Shown here: in pieces, positions 1 through 5,714 of the stretch | How the letters are laid out: every line of letters begins with the position of its first letter | Position numbering within the stretch: the stretch's first letter is position 1 | NCBI GenBank assembly: GCA_002478685.1 | Contig: DLPY01000003.1 | Location: 1-5,714, forward strand | Length of the DNA stretch: 5,714 bases | Reading direction: 5' to 3' | Source: Flavobacteriaceae bacterium UBA7446 | GTDB lineage: Bacteria > Bacteroidota > Bacteroidia > Flavobacteriales > Flavobacteriaceae | Translations under genes and position numbers: made by a program | The notes under the pieces: model-generated | What the model was told of the DNA's origin: nothing | Database searches by the model: none | What the model saw: only the letters and a program-made list of their open reading frames with translations

Positions 1-801
1 CCTTGTCAAGGGTTTTCTATAGCTAATTTATATAGAGATGTTAAGGATGAACGAAACGAATTATATCTTGAAATTGTTAGGCTTTTAAATGAAACTAAAC
101 CAAAATTCTTTTTAGCTGAAAATGTACCTGGAATTTTGAGCCTTGGAAAAGGGGAAGTAGTAAAGCAAATTATGAAAGAGTTTTCCGAAATTGGTCAAGA
201 TGATGGTTTTTCGGGTTATCAAGTAAAAAAGTTTAGATTAAATGCTGCTGATTATGGTGTGCCACAAGGACGTAAAAGAGTAATATTTTTTGGTGTATCA
301 AATGAATTTAGTTCAGATACAAGAAAAAAGATTTTCCAAGAGTTTCCGCCAAAAGCAACGCACTCCGATAATTCTAATGATAAATTAGAACCTTATTTAA
401 CTTTAAGAGAAACAATTGGCGATTTACCTGAACCATATACTAAACAAAGTGAAAAAGTAAAAAATCACTTTGGAACAAAACATAAAGTTAAAATAAATGG
501 ATATATGGGTAATAGAAAATTATCTTGGGATAAGCCTGGACCAACAATTGTTGGAAGAGGTGGTGGAACAGGTGGTCCAGTTATCGCTGTACATCCAAAC
601 TGTGAAAGAAGGTTTACTGTTAGAGAAACTGCTAGAATTCAATCTTTTCCAGATGATTTCGAATTTTATGGCTCAACCAGTTCTCAATTTAGACAAATAG
701 GAAATGCAGTTGCAGTTGAATTTGCGAAGCATTTGGGTATGGCACTGAAAAAAATTGAGAAAATTGTAAAAAAAGAATTAATCGAAATTAACGCTCAATA
801 A
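1..801 (+). CDS. DNA (cytosine-5-)-methyltransferase of a type II restriction-modification system, 5'-partial
   Basis: The reading frame is open from base 1 and ends at TAA 799-801, giving 266 residues; the start codon lies outside the window. The enzyme transfers a methyl group from S-adenosylmethionine to C5 of a cytosine within its target site and so protects host DNA from the neighbouring endonuclease. Conserved m5C methyltransferase motifs appear in order: motif IV PCQGFS at the very first codons (catalytic Cys is codon 2), motif VI ENVPG at 118-132, motif VIII QGRKRV at 265-282, motif IX RFTVRETARIQSFPDDF at 610-660 and motif X QIGNAVA at 694-714. Family members usually have GNAVP in motif X; here the Pro is Ala. 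The target-recognition region should lie at about 283-609, but I cannot read the specificity from it. Only the N-terminal AdoMet-binding part (motifs I-III, perhaps 70-85 residues) is missing. A TTG at 136 is internal and is not the start. The 3' end overlaps the convergent endonuclease gene by 24 bp. Confidence 0.95.
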   Translation, partial: PCQGFSIANLYRDVKDERNELYLEIVRLLNETKPKFFLAENVPGILSLGKGEVVKQIMKEFSEIGQDDGFSGYQVKKFRLNAADYGVPQGRKRVIFFGVSNEFSSDTRKKIFQEFPPKATHSDNSNDKLEPYLTLRETIGDLPEPYTKQSEKVKNHFGTKHKVKINGYMGNRKLSWDKPGPTIVGRGGGTGGPVIAVHPNCERRFTVRETARIQSFPDDFEFYGSTSSQFRQIGNAVAVEFAKHLGMALKKIEKIVKKELIEINAQ

Positions 802-1788
802 TTTATCTGTTTTTTCAACTTGTACTTCGTTCAATATTGCTACTAATTTACTTTCATTGAAAAAATCATTGAAGTTTTTATCTATACTGTATGTGCAATA
901 TTCGATAATTACATCCCTTGTCATTCTTATAGAATTTCCCTCCCATCTATTGATTGCAGAAGAAGTCATATCATTCCAATGAAGTCTTAAAGAATCTGAA
1001 ATACATCTTCTAAAATCGTCATTGCTTAAAAGGTAAATTTGTAATCGTTTGTAATTTTTAATGTAAATTAAAACATCTTCCTTAAATACTCCTTTAAAAG
1101 CGATTTCCCATCTTTCAAAGAATTCTTCTAATTTTCCAATTTGATTAAGATATTGAAATAACTCACTTAATTGAGCTTTGCTACCACGTCCAATTTCATA
1201 ATCTGTATCGTTAAATGAAACTTTAATCTTACTTCTTCTTTCTCCAAGAGCTAAAAATTTATCATCTAAAATACCTTTAACGAGTGAAGTAAAATCGAAT
1301 GCACCAAAATTAATTTCCTTATTTTCTGGTATAAGAGATTTAATTGAAACCTTATAAGAAGAATCTTGTCTTGGGTCGTAGAAAATTAAGTCTCCTTTTT
1401 CTCTAAAATTAGAACAAATTTTTAATTGTATTTCAGTTGGTATTTTTTTAATCTCATCTTGACTTAATAACCTATCAATATTAGGATTTATTTTGGGCAA
1501 ATCATCTGAAGTCCTACCATCTCCTAAAAGTGCTAATCTATTTTCTAAAGCACTGGCTGTATATTTCTCCTTGTAAATTGCTGGATGATTTAGGTAATTT
1601 TTTAAATCAAAAAGGATAAGTTTAGCTAATTTAGATGTTTCCGAATTATCTTTTTTTTGAGCATCAGTTGCAATATGAAAAATCAATTTTTGCATTGTAG
1701 AACTACCATAGATTGGAATTCTTTTAATTGCTCTATATTTTTCGTAAACGTTTTGAGGTATTAATGGGTATTTTAATATTTTATCCAT
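778..1788 (-). CDS. probable type II restriction endonuclease, family not recognised
   Basis: This 336-residue soluble protein has no signal peptide or membrane segment. I do not recognise its family. The endonuclease call rests mainly on context: it sits between a cytosine-5 methyltransferase and a controller-type regulator, and its gene overlaps the regulator gene by 8 bp (ATGGATAA), an arrangement typical of C-R pairs. Within the protein, residues 132-150 contain GDL, then DPRQD, then SIK (D133, D138, S148, K150). This could be a variant PD-(D/E)XK nuclease core in which Ser replaces the acidic residue, as known in the Cfr10I/NgoMIV group. This is inference; I did not find that group's downstream Glu at its expected distance. 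The C-terminal half is rich in aromatic and basic residues. The start has no Shine-Dalgarno sequence, so translation is probably coupled to the regulator. GC is low (16 of 60 bases at 1201-1260). Alternatives are another DNA-acting effector or a nickase. Confidence 0.62.
   Translation of the reverse strand: MDKILKYPLIPQNVYEKYRAIKRIPIYGSSTMQKLIFHIATDAQKKDNSETSKLAKLILFDLKNYLNHPAIYKEKYTASALENRLALLGDGRTSDDLPKINPNIDRLLSQDEIKKIPTEIQLKICSNFREKGDLIFYDPRQDSSYKVSIKSLIPENKEINFGAFDFTSLVKGILDDKFLALGERRSKIKVSFNDTDYEIGRGSKAQLSELFQYLNQIGKLEEFFERWEIAFKGVFKEDVLIYIKNYKRLQIYLLSNDDFRRCISDSLRLHWNDMTSSAINRWEGNSIRMTRDVIIEYCTYSIDKNFNDFFNESKLVAILNEVQVEKTDKLLSVNFD
785..804. terminator. possible bidirectional terminator in the overlap of the convergent genes
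   Basis: AAATTA (785-790) and TAATTT (799-804) form a 6-bp inverted repeat with an 8-base loop. A run of six T follows on the + strand (810-815), and seven A at 768-774 give a T run for - strand transcripts. The hairpin lies inside the shared 3' ends of the methyltransferase and endonuclease genes, where a two-way terminator would make sense. The stem is entirely A:T, so it is weak, and the match could be chance in AT-rich DNA. Confidence 0.3.
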
Positions 1789-1999
1789 TGATTAGATCTG
1801 AAATTTTACATTCTAAAGCATTTGCAATTTTCTCTATATTAACTAATGTGATATTTTTTTCAGCTCTTTCAATCATTCCAATGTAAGTTCTATGTAAGTC
1901 AGCTTTGTGAGCTAATTCTTCTTGAGAATACCCTTTTTCTTTTCGTAAGTCTCTTACTTTATTTCCGAATTCTATGAGTATTTGATGTTTCGAGTCCAT
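1781..1999 (-). CDS. XRE-family helix-turn-helix regulator, probable restriction-modification controller (C) protein
   Basis: This 72-residue protein is essentially one HTH domain of the XRE/Cro-C1 type. Helix 2 is around SQEELAHKA (residues 25-33), the recognition helix is around HRTYIGMIER (36-45), and a conserved tail NIEKIANAL lies at 54-62. The HRTYIGxxER and N-I-x-x-x-N-I-E-K-I pattern is very common in regulators tied to restriction-modification systems. Such C proteins bind as dimers to C boxes upstream of their own gene. They first activate and later repress the C-R transcript, so that methylation precedes cleavage. Here the gene lies directly upstream of the putative endonuclease with an 8-bp overlap, and three repeat boxes lie at 2004-2062. 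ATG at 1997-1999 is the only sensible start; no Shine-Dalgarno sequence precedes it, and a promoter at 2016-2046 implies a very short leader. Residues 45-49 read RAEKN where related proteins often have RGERN. A plain XRE repressor is the main alternative. Confidence 0.85.
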   Translation of the reverse strand: MDSKHQILIEFGNKVRDLRKEKGYSQEELAHKADLHRTYIGMIERAEKNITLVNIEKIANALECKISDLING

Positions 2000-2003
2000 T
2001 GCT

Positions 2004-2062
2004 ACTTAAAGTATGCAAAGCTAACTTTAGTATTCAATTCAAACAACAGACTATAGTATTCA
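2004..2062. promoter_or_regulatory. three repeated operator boxes (putative C boxes)
   Basis: Three related elements lie in direct orientation: ACTTAAAGTATGCA (2004-2017), ACTTTAGTATTCA (2024-2036) and ACTATAGTATTCA (2050-2062). The ACTATAGT core of the third is a perfect palindrome. The second core is palindromic except at its centre, and the first is a 9-base version with one extra base. Core centres are about 19.5 and 26 bp apart. The ACT...AGT cores resemble the GACT/AGTC half-sites of known C boxes. The third box sits just upstream of the -33 element, the second between -33 and -7, and the first over the likely transcription start. This fits one activating site and two repressing sites, but those roles are inferred. 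Confidence 0.55.
2016..2046 (-). promoter_or_regulatory. Bacteroidota-type promoter of the C-R operon
   Basis: On the - strand, TAGCTTTG (2016-2023) matches the TAnnTTTG -7 element exactly. TTGTTTG (2040-2046) supplies a -33 TTG with 20 bases between it and the -7 element (the inner TTTG would give 16). Transcription would start near 2010, leaving only about a dozen bases before the ATG at 1999. This agrees with the missing Shine-Dalgarno sequence and with the leaderless or near-leaderless C transcripts known from other systems. Position relative to the gene and the repeats supports the call; it is untested. Confidence 0.55.
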
Positions 2063-2083
2063 TTTTGATTCAGAGGTGGGAAG

Positions 2084-2105
2084 AAAATAATGTGTGCGAT
2101 TGCAC
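2084..2105 (-). terminator. weak terminator-like hairpin after clpX
   Basis: On the - strand, GTGC-AATC-GCAC (2094-2105) forms a 4-bp stem with a 4-base loop, followed by a T-rich stretch (TTATTTT, 2084-2090). It lies just downstream of the clpX stop codon at 2114 and before the C-R promoter, where the tig-clpP-clpX transcript would be expected to end. The stem is short, so this is a low-confidence call. Confidence 0.3.
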
Positions 2106-2113
2106 CCTTTGTT

Positions 2114-3343
2114 TTAAGACGCCGCTTTAAGCTGGTTTAGCTCCACTCCGCTAAGTTTGTTTTCAGCGTAGCGTTTGGTCACTTTTAGTGAGGTGGTATT
2201 GGTGCCTGGCAATTCAAACATGGCATCGGTAAGTATGGCTTCACATAAGGAGCGTAGTCCGCGCGCACCCAACGCATACTGCATAGCTTGCTCCACTATA
2301 TAGTCCAATGCTTCTGGAGCAAATATTAGTTTTATATCGTCAAGTGCAAACAAATACTTGTATTGCTTAATTAATGCATTTTTAGGCTCAACCAAAATAG
2401 CACGTAATGCTTTTTTACTTAGTTGGTTCATATGCGTGAGTACAGGCAAACGCCCAATAATTTCAGGTATCAGTCCAAAATCTTTAAGGTCGGTGGGCGT
2501 AATATACGCCAACAATTCTTCCTCGGAAATACTTTTTCGTTTTGCAGAAGTGCTATAGCCAACCGCTTGCATGTTCATGCGTTTGGCAATATGGCGTTCA
2601 ATGCCATCAAAAGCACCACCCGCAATAAACAAAATATGCTCGGTGTTGATTTCCACAAATTTTTGATCGGGGTGTTTGCGTCCGCCTTTGGGGGGTACGT
2701 TTACTACGGTGCCTTCCAATAATTTTAACAATGCCTGTTGCACACCTTCTCCCGAAACATCTCGGGTAATGGAAGGGTTATCGCTTTTGCGCGCAATTTT
2801 GTCAATCTCATCAATAAACACAATGCCTTTTTCGGCTTTTTGCTGGTCGTAGTCGGCGGCTTGGAGTAAGCGTGTCAAAATACTTTCTACGTCTTCGCCC
2901 ACATAGCCCGCCTCTGTAAGTACGGTAGCGTCCACAATGGCAAGTGGCACTTGCAGCATTTTGGCAATCGTTTTTGCCAACAAGGTTTTCCCTGTACCTG
3001 TTTGTCCTACAATGATAATGTTACTTTTTTGGAGCTCAACATCATTATCGTCTTTTGGCTGATACAATCTTTTATAATGATTGTAAACTGCCACAGAAAA
3101 CACCTTTTTGGCTTGCTCTTGCCCAATGACATATTCGTCCAAAAACGCCTTAATTTGTTTGGGTTTTTTCAGTAGAATGTCAGATGAAGTTGGTGCCGTT
3201 TCTAGATGCGTTTTTTCTTCTTGGATAATGCCAATGGCTTGGTCAACGCAACGTTCACAAATGTGCGCATTCAGCCCAGCAACCAACAATTTGGTTTCGG
3301 CTTTTTTACGCCCACAAAACGAACAACTCAATTCTTCTTCCAT
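2114..3343 (-). CDS. clpX: ATP-dependent Clp protease ATP-binding subunit ClpX
   Basis: ClpX is a hexameric AAA+ unfoldase that recognises tagged or native substrates, unfolds them with ATP and threads them into ClpP in the cytoplasm. The 409 residues match normal ClpX length. An N-terminal zinc-binding domain has C7-x2-C10 and C29-x2-C32. Walker A is GQTGTGKT (113-120), pore loop 1 is GYVG (146-149) and Walker B is IVFIDEID (174-181). The RKH pore motif is at 222-224, a conserved GLIPEIIGRLP block at 290-300, and sensor 2 GARGLRS at 359-365. Where the E. coli protein has the ClpP-docking IGF loop, this one reads VGY (261-263), which I recall as usual for Bacteroidota. The start codon is 1 bp past the clpP stop, so translation is probably coupled. 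It is the last gene of the tig-clpP-clpX operon. Hand counts show high GC (33 of 60 at 2221-2280; 32 of 60 at 2881-2940), against about 27% in the adjacent restriction module. Confidence 0.98.
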   Translation of the reverse strand: MEEELSCSFCGRKKAETKLLVAGLNAHICERCVDQAIGIIQEEKTHLETAPTSSDILLKKPKQIKAFLDEYVIGQEQAKKVFSVAVYNHYKRLYQPKDDNDVELQKSNIIIVGQTGTGKTLLAKTIAKMLQVPLAIVDATVLTEAGYVGEDVESILTRLLQAADYDQQKAEKGIVFIDEIDKIARKSDNPSITRDVSGEGVQQALLKLLEGTVVNVPPKGGRKHPDQKFVEINTEHILFIAGGAFDGIERHIAKRMNMQAVGYSTSAKRKSISEEELLAYITPTDLKDFGLIPEIIGRLPVLTHMNQLSKKALRAILVEPKNALIKQYKYLFALDDIKLIFAPEALDYIVEQAMQYALGARGLRSLCEAILTDAMFELPGTNTTSLKVTKRYAENKLSGVELNQLKAAS

Positions 3344-3344
3344 C

Positions 3345-4004
3345 CTAATTTTTGATCAATACTTCGTCAATCATGCCGTATTCTTTAGCTTCAAGTGCTT
3401 TCATCCAGTAATCACGGTCAGAGTCCTCGTAAACCTTATCGTAGGTTTGGTTACTGTGTTTGGCAATGATTTCGTACAACTCCTTTTTAAGTTTTAGAAT
3501 CTCACGTGCCGTAATTTCAATGTCCGAGGCTTGTCCTTGCGCACCACCAAGAGGTTGGTGAATCATCACGCGCGAGTGTGGCAATCCAGAACGTTTTCCT
3601 TCCTGACCCGCACACAGCAACACAGCACCCATTGATGCCGCAATTCCGGTGCAAATAGTAGCCACATCGGGTTTGATAAACTGCATGGTATCATAAATGC
3701 CTAATCCAGCATAGACACTACCGCCTGGCGAATTGATATAAATTTGAATGTCTTTGCTTTCGTCGGTACTTTCCAAAAAGAGCAATTGCGCCTGAATGAT
3801 GTTCGCAACGCTATCGTTAATGGCAGTTCCCAAAAAGATGATGCGGTCCATCATCAATCTAGAAAACACATCCATTTGCGCCACGTTGAGTTGACGCTCC
3901 TCAATGATGTATGGGGTTAAACTGCTCACAAGTTCATCGTAATAAAGCGAGTTTATTCCGTGATGTTTGGTTGCGTATTTTTTAAATTCTTTGCCGAAAT
4001 CCAT
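3345..4004 (-). CDS. clpP: ATP-dependent Clp protease proteolytic subunit ClpP
   Basis: ClpP is the serine peptidase that forms a double heptameric barrel and degrades proteins fed to it by ClpX (or ClpA/ClpC). The catalytic triad is visible by alignment to E. coli spacing: Ser124 in GIAASMGA, His149 in MIHQPLGG (25 residues later, as in E. coli) and Asp198 in DSDRDYW (49 residues after the His, again as in E. coli). The oxyanion segment NSPGGSV (91-97) and the head-domain stretch GQASDIEITAREIL (157-170) are conserved. At 219 residues it is slightly longer than E. coli ClpP. The first 40 or so residues (KEFKKYATKHHGI...) are an N-terminal extension of the kind seen in Bacteroidota and may be partly removed on maturation. 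It lies 30 bp after tig and 1 bp before clpX, which supports co-transcription and balanced production with its unfoldase. Confidence 0.98.
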   Translation of the reverse strand: MDFGKEFKKYATKHHGINSLYYDELVSSLTPYIIEERQLNVAQMDVFSRLMMDRIIFLGTAINDSVANIIQAQLLFLESTDESKDIQIYINSPGGSVYAGLGIYDTMQFIKPDVATICTGIAASMGAVLLCAGQEGKRSGLPHSRVMIHQPLGGAQGQASDIEITAREILKLKKELYEIIAKHSNQTYDKVYEDSDRDYWMKALEAKEYGMIDEVLIKN

Positions 4005-4034
4005 AGCTAATGTTTGTATGATTAAATATAGCGA

Positions 4035-5351
4035 TTATTTTTTGTATGCCTCTTTGATAAAGGTATCGTAGTTAACTTTTTTAACCTTTATATTCCCTTT
4101 TTCTAAAAACAATTGACGCATTTTTTCGCTCATCACTTGGTCTGAAATACGTTTTACTTCTTCTTGATTCCCTAAAATACGAGAAGCAATATCATTAAGT
4201 TCCTCTTCTTTAACGTCTGTGCGGCCAAATTGCAACATTTGCTTTTTAAGCAAATCTTTGGCAAAGGTTTCTACCTCTTCTCTTTTAATTTGAAGGTTGT
4301 TTTCTTGAATGAGTTTAGACTCGATAAGCTGATACCGCAACCCACGCTCCGACTTGGCATATTCTGCCTCGGCTTTTTCCGCCGAAATAGGATTTTCGCC
4401 TGCAGTTTGCATCCACTTTTTTAGAAAAGCATCTGGCAACGAAAACTTGGTGTTTTCAATCAAACTCTCAGTCATGTCGTTTACAAACTTTTGATTGGCT
4501 TGGGTTTCAAAATGTCCTGAGGCGTCTTCCTTAAGTTTGGTTTTACATTCGGTTGCTGTTTTTACGGCATCTTTCCCAAATACTTTATCAAAGAATTCCT
4601 GATCTAAATCTGACAAAACACGATTGTTACGCTCTTGAAGCGTGAACGAAACCTCAATAGCTTTTTCTGGGATGCTCCCCAAAACGCGTTGCAACACATG
4701 GTCTTCCTTAAACAAACCTTTCGTAGAAAGTTTATGTAAATCACCAATGGTTGCATTTTTAAAGGTATTAACTGCTTTCTTGCTTTTCAGTTCGTCTACA
4801 GAAAAAGTAGCGCTTTTATTCTCCTCAGAACCTTCGAATACCACTCTGACAGTGAGTTCAGTATCTTTCGAAATTTCTTCTGTTGGTACAAGTGATCCGT
4901 ATTGTTTTTGCAAGCGCTCCAATTGCTCGTTTACAAAAGCATCATCGGCTTCGATCTCATAACGGGTTATCGCTTTTTTGTTGGGAAGTTTCACCTTCAC
5001 ATCTGGGGTTAGTCCGAGTTCAAAATCAAATGAAAAACTTGGAGCAGACCAGTCAATTTCATCTACAGGAACAGGAAGTGGATTTCCTAAAATATCAATC
5101 TTTTCTTTGTTTAGATAATCGTTTAGTGATGATTGCAATGCCTTGTTAACCTCCTCTACCAACACTGCCTGACCGTATTGTTTTTTTACAACACTCATGG
5201 GAATATTCCCTTTTCTAAATCCAGGAATGTTGGCGCGTTTGCGGTAGTCATTTAACACTTTTTCTACCTGAGGTGCAACTTCTTCTTGTTTTACTTCAAC
5301 AGTTAAGACGGCATTTAGCGCATCTACATCTTTTCGCGTTACGTTCATCAT
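4035..5351 (-). CDS. tig: trigger factor, ribosome-associated chaperone (peptidyl-prolyl isomerase family)
   Basis: Trigger factor binds near the ribosomal exit tunnel and shields nascent chains. The 438-residue length fits the family. The N-terminal ribosome-binding domain carries the signature loop GFRKGNIP (44-51), matching the family GFRxGxxP. The middle part (about 155-245) occupies the place of the FKBP-like isomerase domain but is divergent, so isomerase activity is doubtful. The long charged helical C-terminal part (about 250-438) forms the chaperone arms. Two adjacent ATG codons can start the gene (5349-5351 and 5346-5348); the second gives MNVTRKD, closer to the MNITxE starts I recall from relatives, so the true start may be 5348. 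Neither has a Shine-Dalgarno sequence. It is the first gene of the tig-clpP-clpX operon and has a good promoter just upstream. GC is lower than in clpX (19 of 60 at 4081-4140). Confidence 0.96.
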   Translation of the reverse strand: MMNVTRKDVDALNAVLTVEVKQEEVAPQVEKVLNDYRKRANIPGFRKGNIPMSVVKKQYGQAVLVEEVNKALQSSLNDYLNKEKIDILGNPLPVPVDEIDWSAPSFSFDFELGLTPDVKVKLPNKKAITRYEIEADDAFVNEQLERLQKQYGSLVPTEEISKDTELTVRVVFEGSEENKSATFSVDELKSKKAVNTFKNATIGDLHKLSTKGLFKEDHVLQRVLGSIPEKAIEVSFTLQERNNRVLSDLDQEFFDKVFGKDAVKTATECKTKLKEDASGHFETQANQKFVNDMTESLIENTKFSLPDAFLKKWMQTAGENPISAEKAEAEYAKSERGLRYQLIESKLIQENNLQIKREEVETFAKDLLKKQMLQFGRTDVKEEELNDIASRILGNQEEVKRISDQVMSEKMRQLFLEKGNIKVKKVNYDTFIKEAYKK

Positions 5352-5368
5352 TGTGATTTAATAGCTGG

Positions 5369-5399
5369 CAAAAGTAGGCTATTTTCAGGGAAGGACAAA
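5369..5399 (-). promoter_or_regulatory. tig: Bacteroidota-type promoter of the tig-clpP-clpX operon
   Basis: Read on the - strand, TTTG (5396-5399) is followed after exactly 19 bases by TACTTTTG (5369-5376). This is a full match to the TTTG-N19-TAnnTTTG promoter of Bacteroidota housekeeping sigma factors. Transcription would start around 5362-5365, leaving a leader of roughly a dozen bases before the tig start codon. No operator-like repeat is visible near it, which suggests constitutive expression. Confidence 0.72.
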
Positions 5400-5523
5400 G
5401 TGGCAATTTGAAGGGAGTTAATCTAAAAAACACCTCGTTTGGGCGATACAAGTTGATAGATGTTTTATAATAGTTGAGATCGAAACCCCTAAAGAAAAGC
5501 AGTTTTTCAACTTTAGTTAGTAG

Positions 5524-5542
5524 AAAAATAGCTCAAAAGCTA
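5524..5542 (-). terminator. weak terminator-like hairpin after the right-edge gene
   Basis: On the - strand, TAGCT-TTTG-AGCTA (5529-5542) forms a 5-bp stem with a 4-base loop, followed directly by five T (5524-5528). It lies about 30 bases after the stop codon of the partial membrane-protein gene at 5572 and well before the tig promoter, a suitable place to end that transcript. The short, AT-rich stem makes this uncertain. Confidence 0.35.
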
Positions 5543-5571
5543 AGAGTTATTTTAAATAGTAAAATGAGAAT

Positions 5572-5714
5572 TTATGACCGTTTCCTGCGAGTTCGGCCTA
5601 TGATAAAGACACTGATAATACCTGCTGCTGATAGAGGCAACCATTTGATAGCAGTTTCATTATTTTCTTGAATAGCTAAGTAGATCAAATACAAAATCCC
5701 CACCAAGGCAACAA
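5572..5714 (-). CDS. hypothetical small membrane protein, C-terminal fragment
   Basis: The frame is open from the right edge and ends at TAA (5572-5574), showing the last 46 residues; the rest lies outside the window. I do not recognise the family. Two hydrophobic segments are visible: VALVGILYLIYLAI at the edge and WLPLSAAGIISVFIIG nearer the end. They are separated by a short polar loop QENNETAIK. The tail RTRRKRS is strongly basic, which by the positive-inside rule places the C-terminus in the cytoplasm. The composition looks like a real membrane hairpin and not a random frame, and the weak terminator that follows supports it. It is transcribed in the same direction as tig but separated by 220 bp with a dedicated tig promoter, so it is probably a separate unit. 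Confidence 0.55.
   Translation of the reverse strand, partial: VALVGILYLIYLAIQENNETAIKWLPLSAAGIISVFIIGRTRRKRS

Noticed and set aside
136..138. A TTG start giving a shorter 221-residue methyltransferase
   Set aside because: The same frame is open to base 1 and encodes motif IV PCQGFS and motif VI ENVPG before this point, so the gene begins outside the window.
497..700. A 67-codon + strand frame within the methyltransferase gene
   Set aside because: It is an out-of-frame shadow of a region that encodes conserved motif IX.
778..1999. The HTH protein plus 336-residue protein as a toxin-antitoxin pair
   Set aside because: The adjacent cytosine-5 methyltransferase, the C-protein-like sequence and the C-box-like repeats fit a restriction-modification module better; the toxin idea is not fully excluded.
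2358..3497. Several + strand open frames of 66-129 codons across clpX and the end of clpP
   Set aside because: They lie opposite strongly conserved genes with all motifs intact, and their translations show no domain-like pattern.
4230..5149. + strand open frames of 64-106 codons opposite tig
   Set aside because: They are antisense to a full-length trigger factor gene and have no start signal or recognisable content.
5489..5516. Inverted repeat CTAAAG ... CTTTAG as a terminator or operator
   Set aside because: The arms are only 6 bp with a 16-base gap and no T run directly follows, so chance is the better explanation in AT-rich DNA.
5474..5671. A 65-codon + strand frame in the right intergenic stretch
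   Set aside because: It overlaps the opposing membrane-protein fragment, whose hydrophobic pattern is more convincing; the + strand peptide has no recognisable feature or ribosome binding site.

Overview
The window most likely comes from a member of the Bacteroidota. Two upstream regions carry the promoter type used by that phylum (TTG/TTTG near -33 and TAnnTTTG near -7). Start codons lack clear Shine-Dalgarno sequences. The ClpX protein has VGY where Escherichia coli has the IGF loop, which I recall as usual in this phylum. I cannot narrow the taxonomy further from sequence alone.

Left part (1-1999): an AT-rich type II restriction-modification module. A cytosine-5 DNA methyltransferase enters from the left edge on the + strand; its N-terminus lies outside the window and the first visible codons are the catalytic Pro-Cys loop. 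Facing it on the - strand are a 72-residue helix-turn-helix regulator of the controller (C) type and, overlapping it by 8 bp, a 336-residue protein that is probably the cognate restriction endonuclease, although I do not recognise its family. The methyltransferase and endonuclease genes converge and share 24 bp at their 3' ends. Upstream of the regulator gene, three copies of an ACTnnAGT-type repeat surround a Bacteroidota-type promoter, which suggests autoregulation that times endonuclease expression after methylation.

Middle and right part (2114-5351): three housekeeping genes on the - strand in the order tig, clpP, clpX. They encode trigger factor (ribosome-bound chaperone), the ClpP serine protease and its ClpX unfoldase. 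Gaps are 30 bp (tig-clpP) and 1 bp (clpP-clpX), so this is a tight protein quality-control operon, with a well-formed promoter just upstream of tig. clpX and clpP are visibly richer in GC than the restriction-modification genes, so the module looks like a later insertion downstream of clpX.

Right edge (5352-5714): a 220-bp intergenic stretch with the tig promoter and a weak terminator-like hairpin, then the C-terminal 46 codons of an unidentified small membrane protein on the - strand. No stretch over 300 bp lacks a gene. I saw no tRNA, rRNA, CRISPR array, insertion sequence or attachment site.
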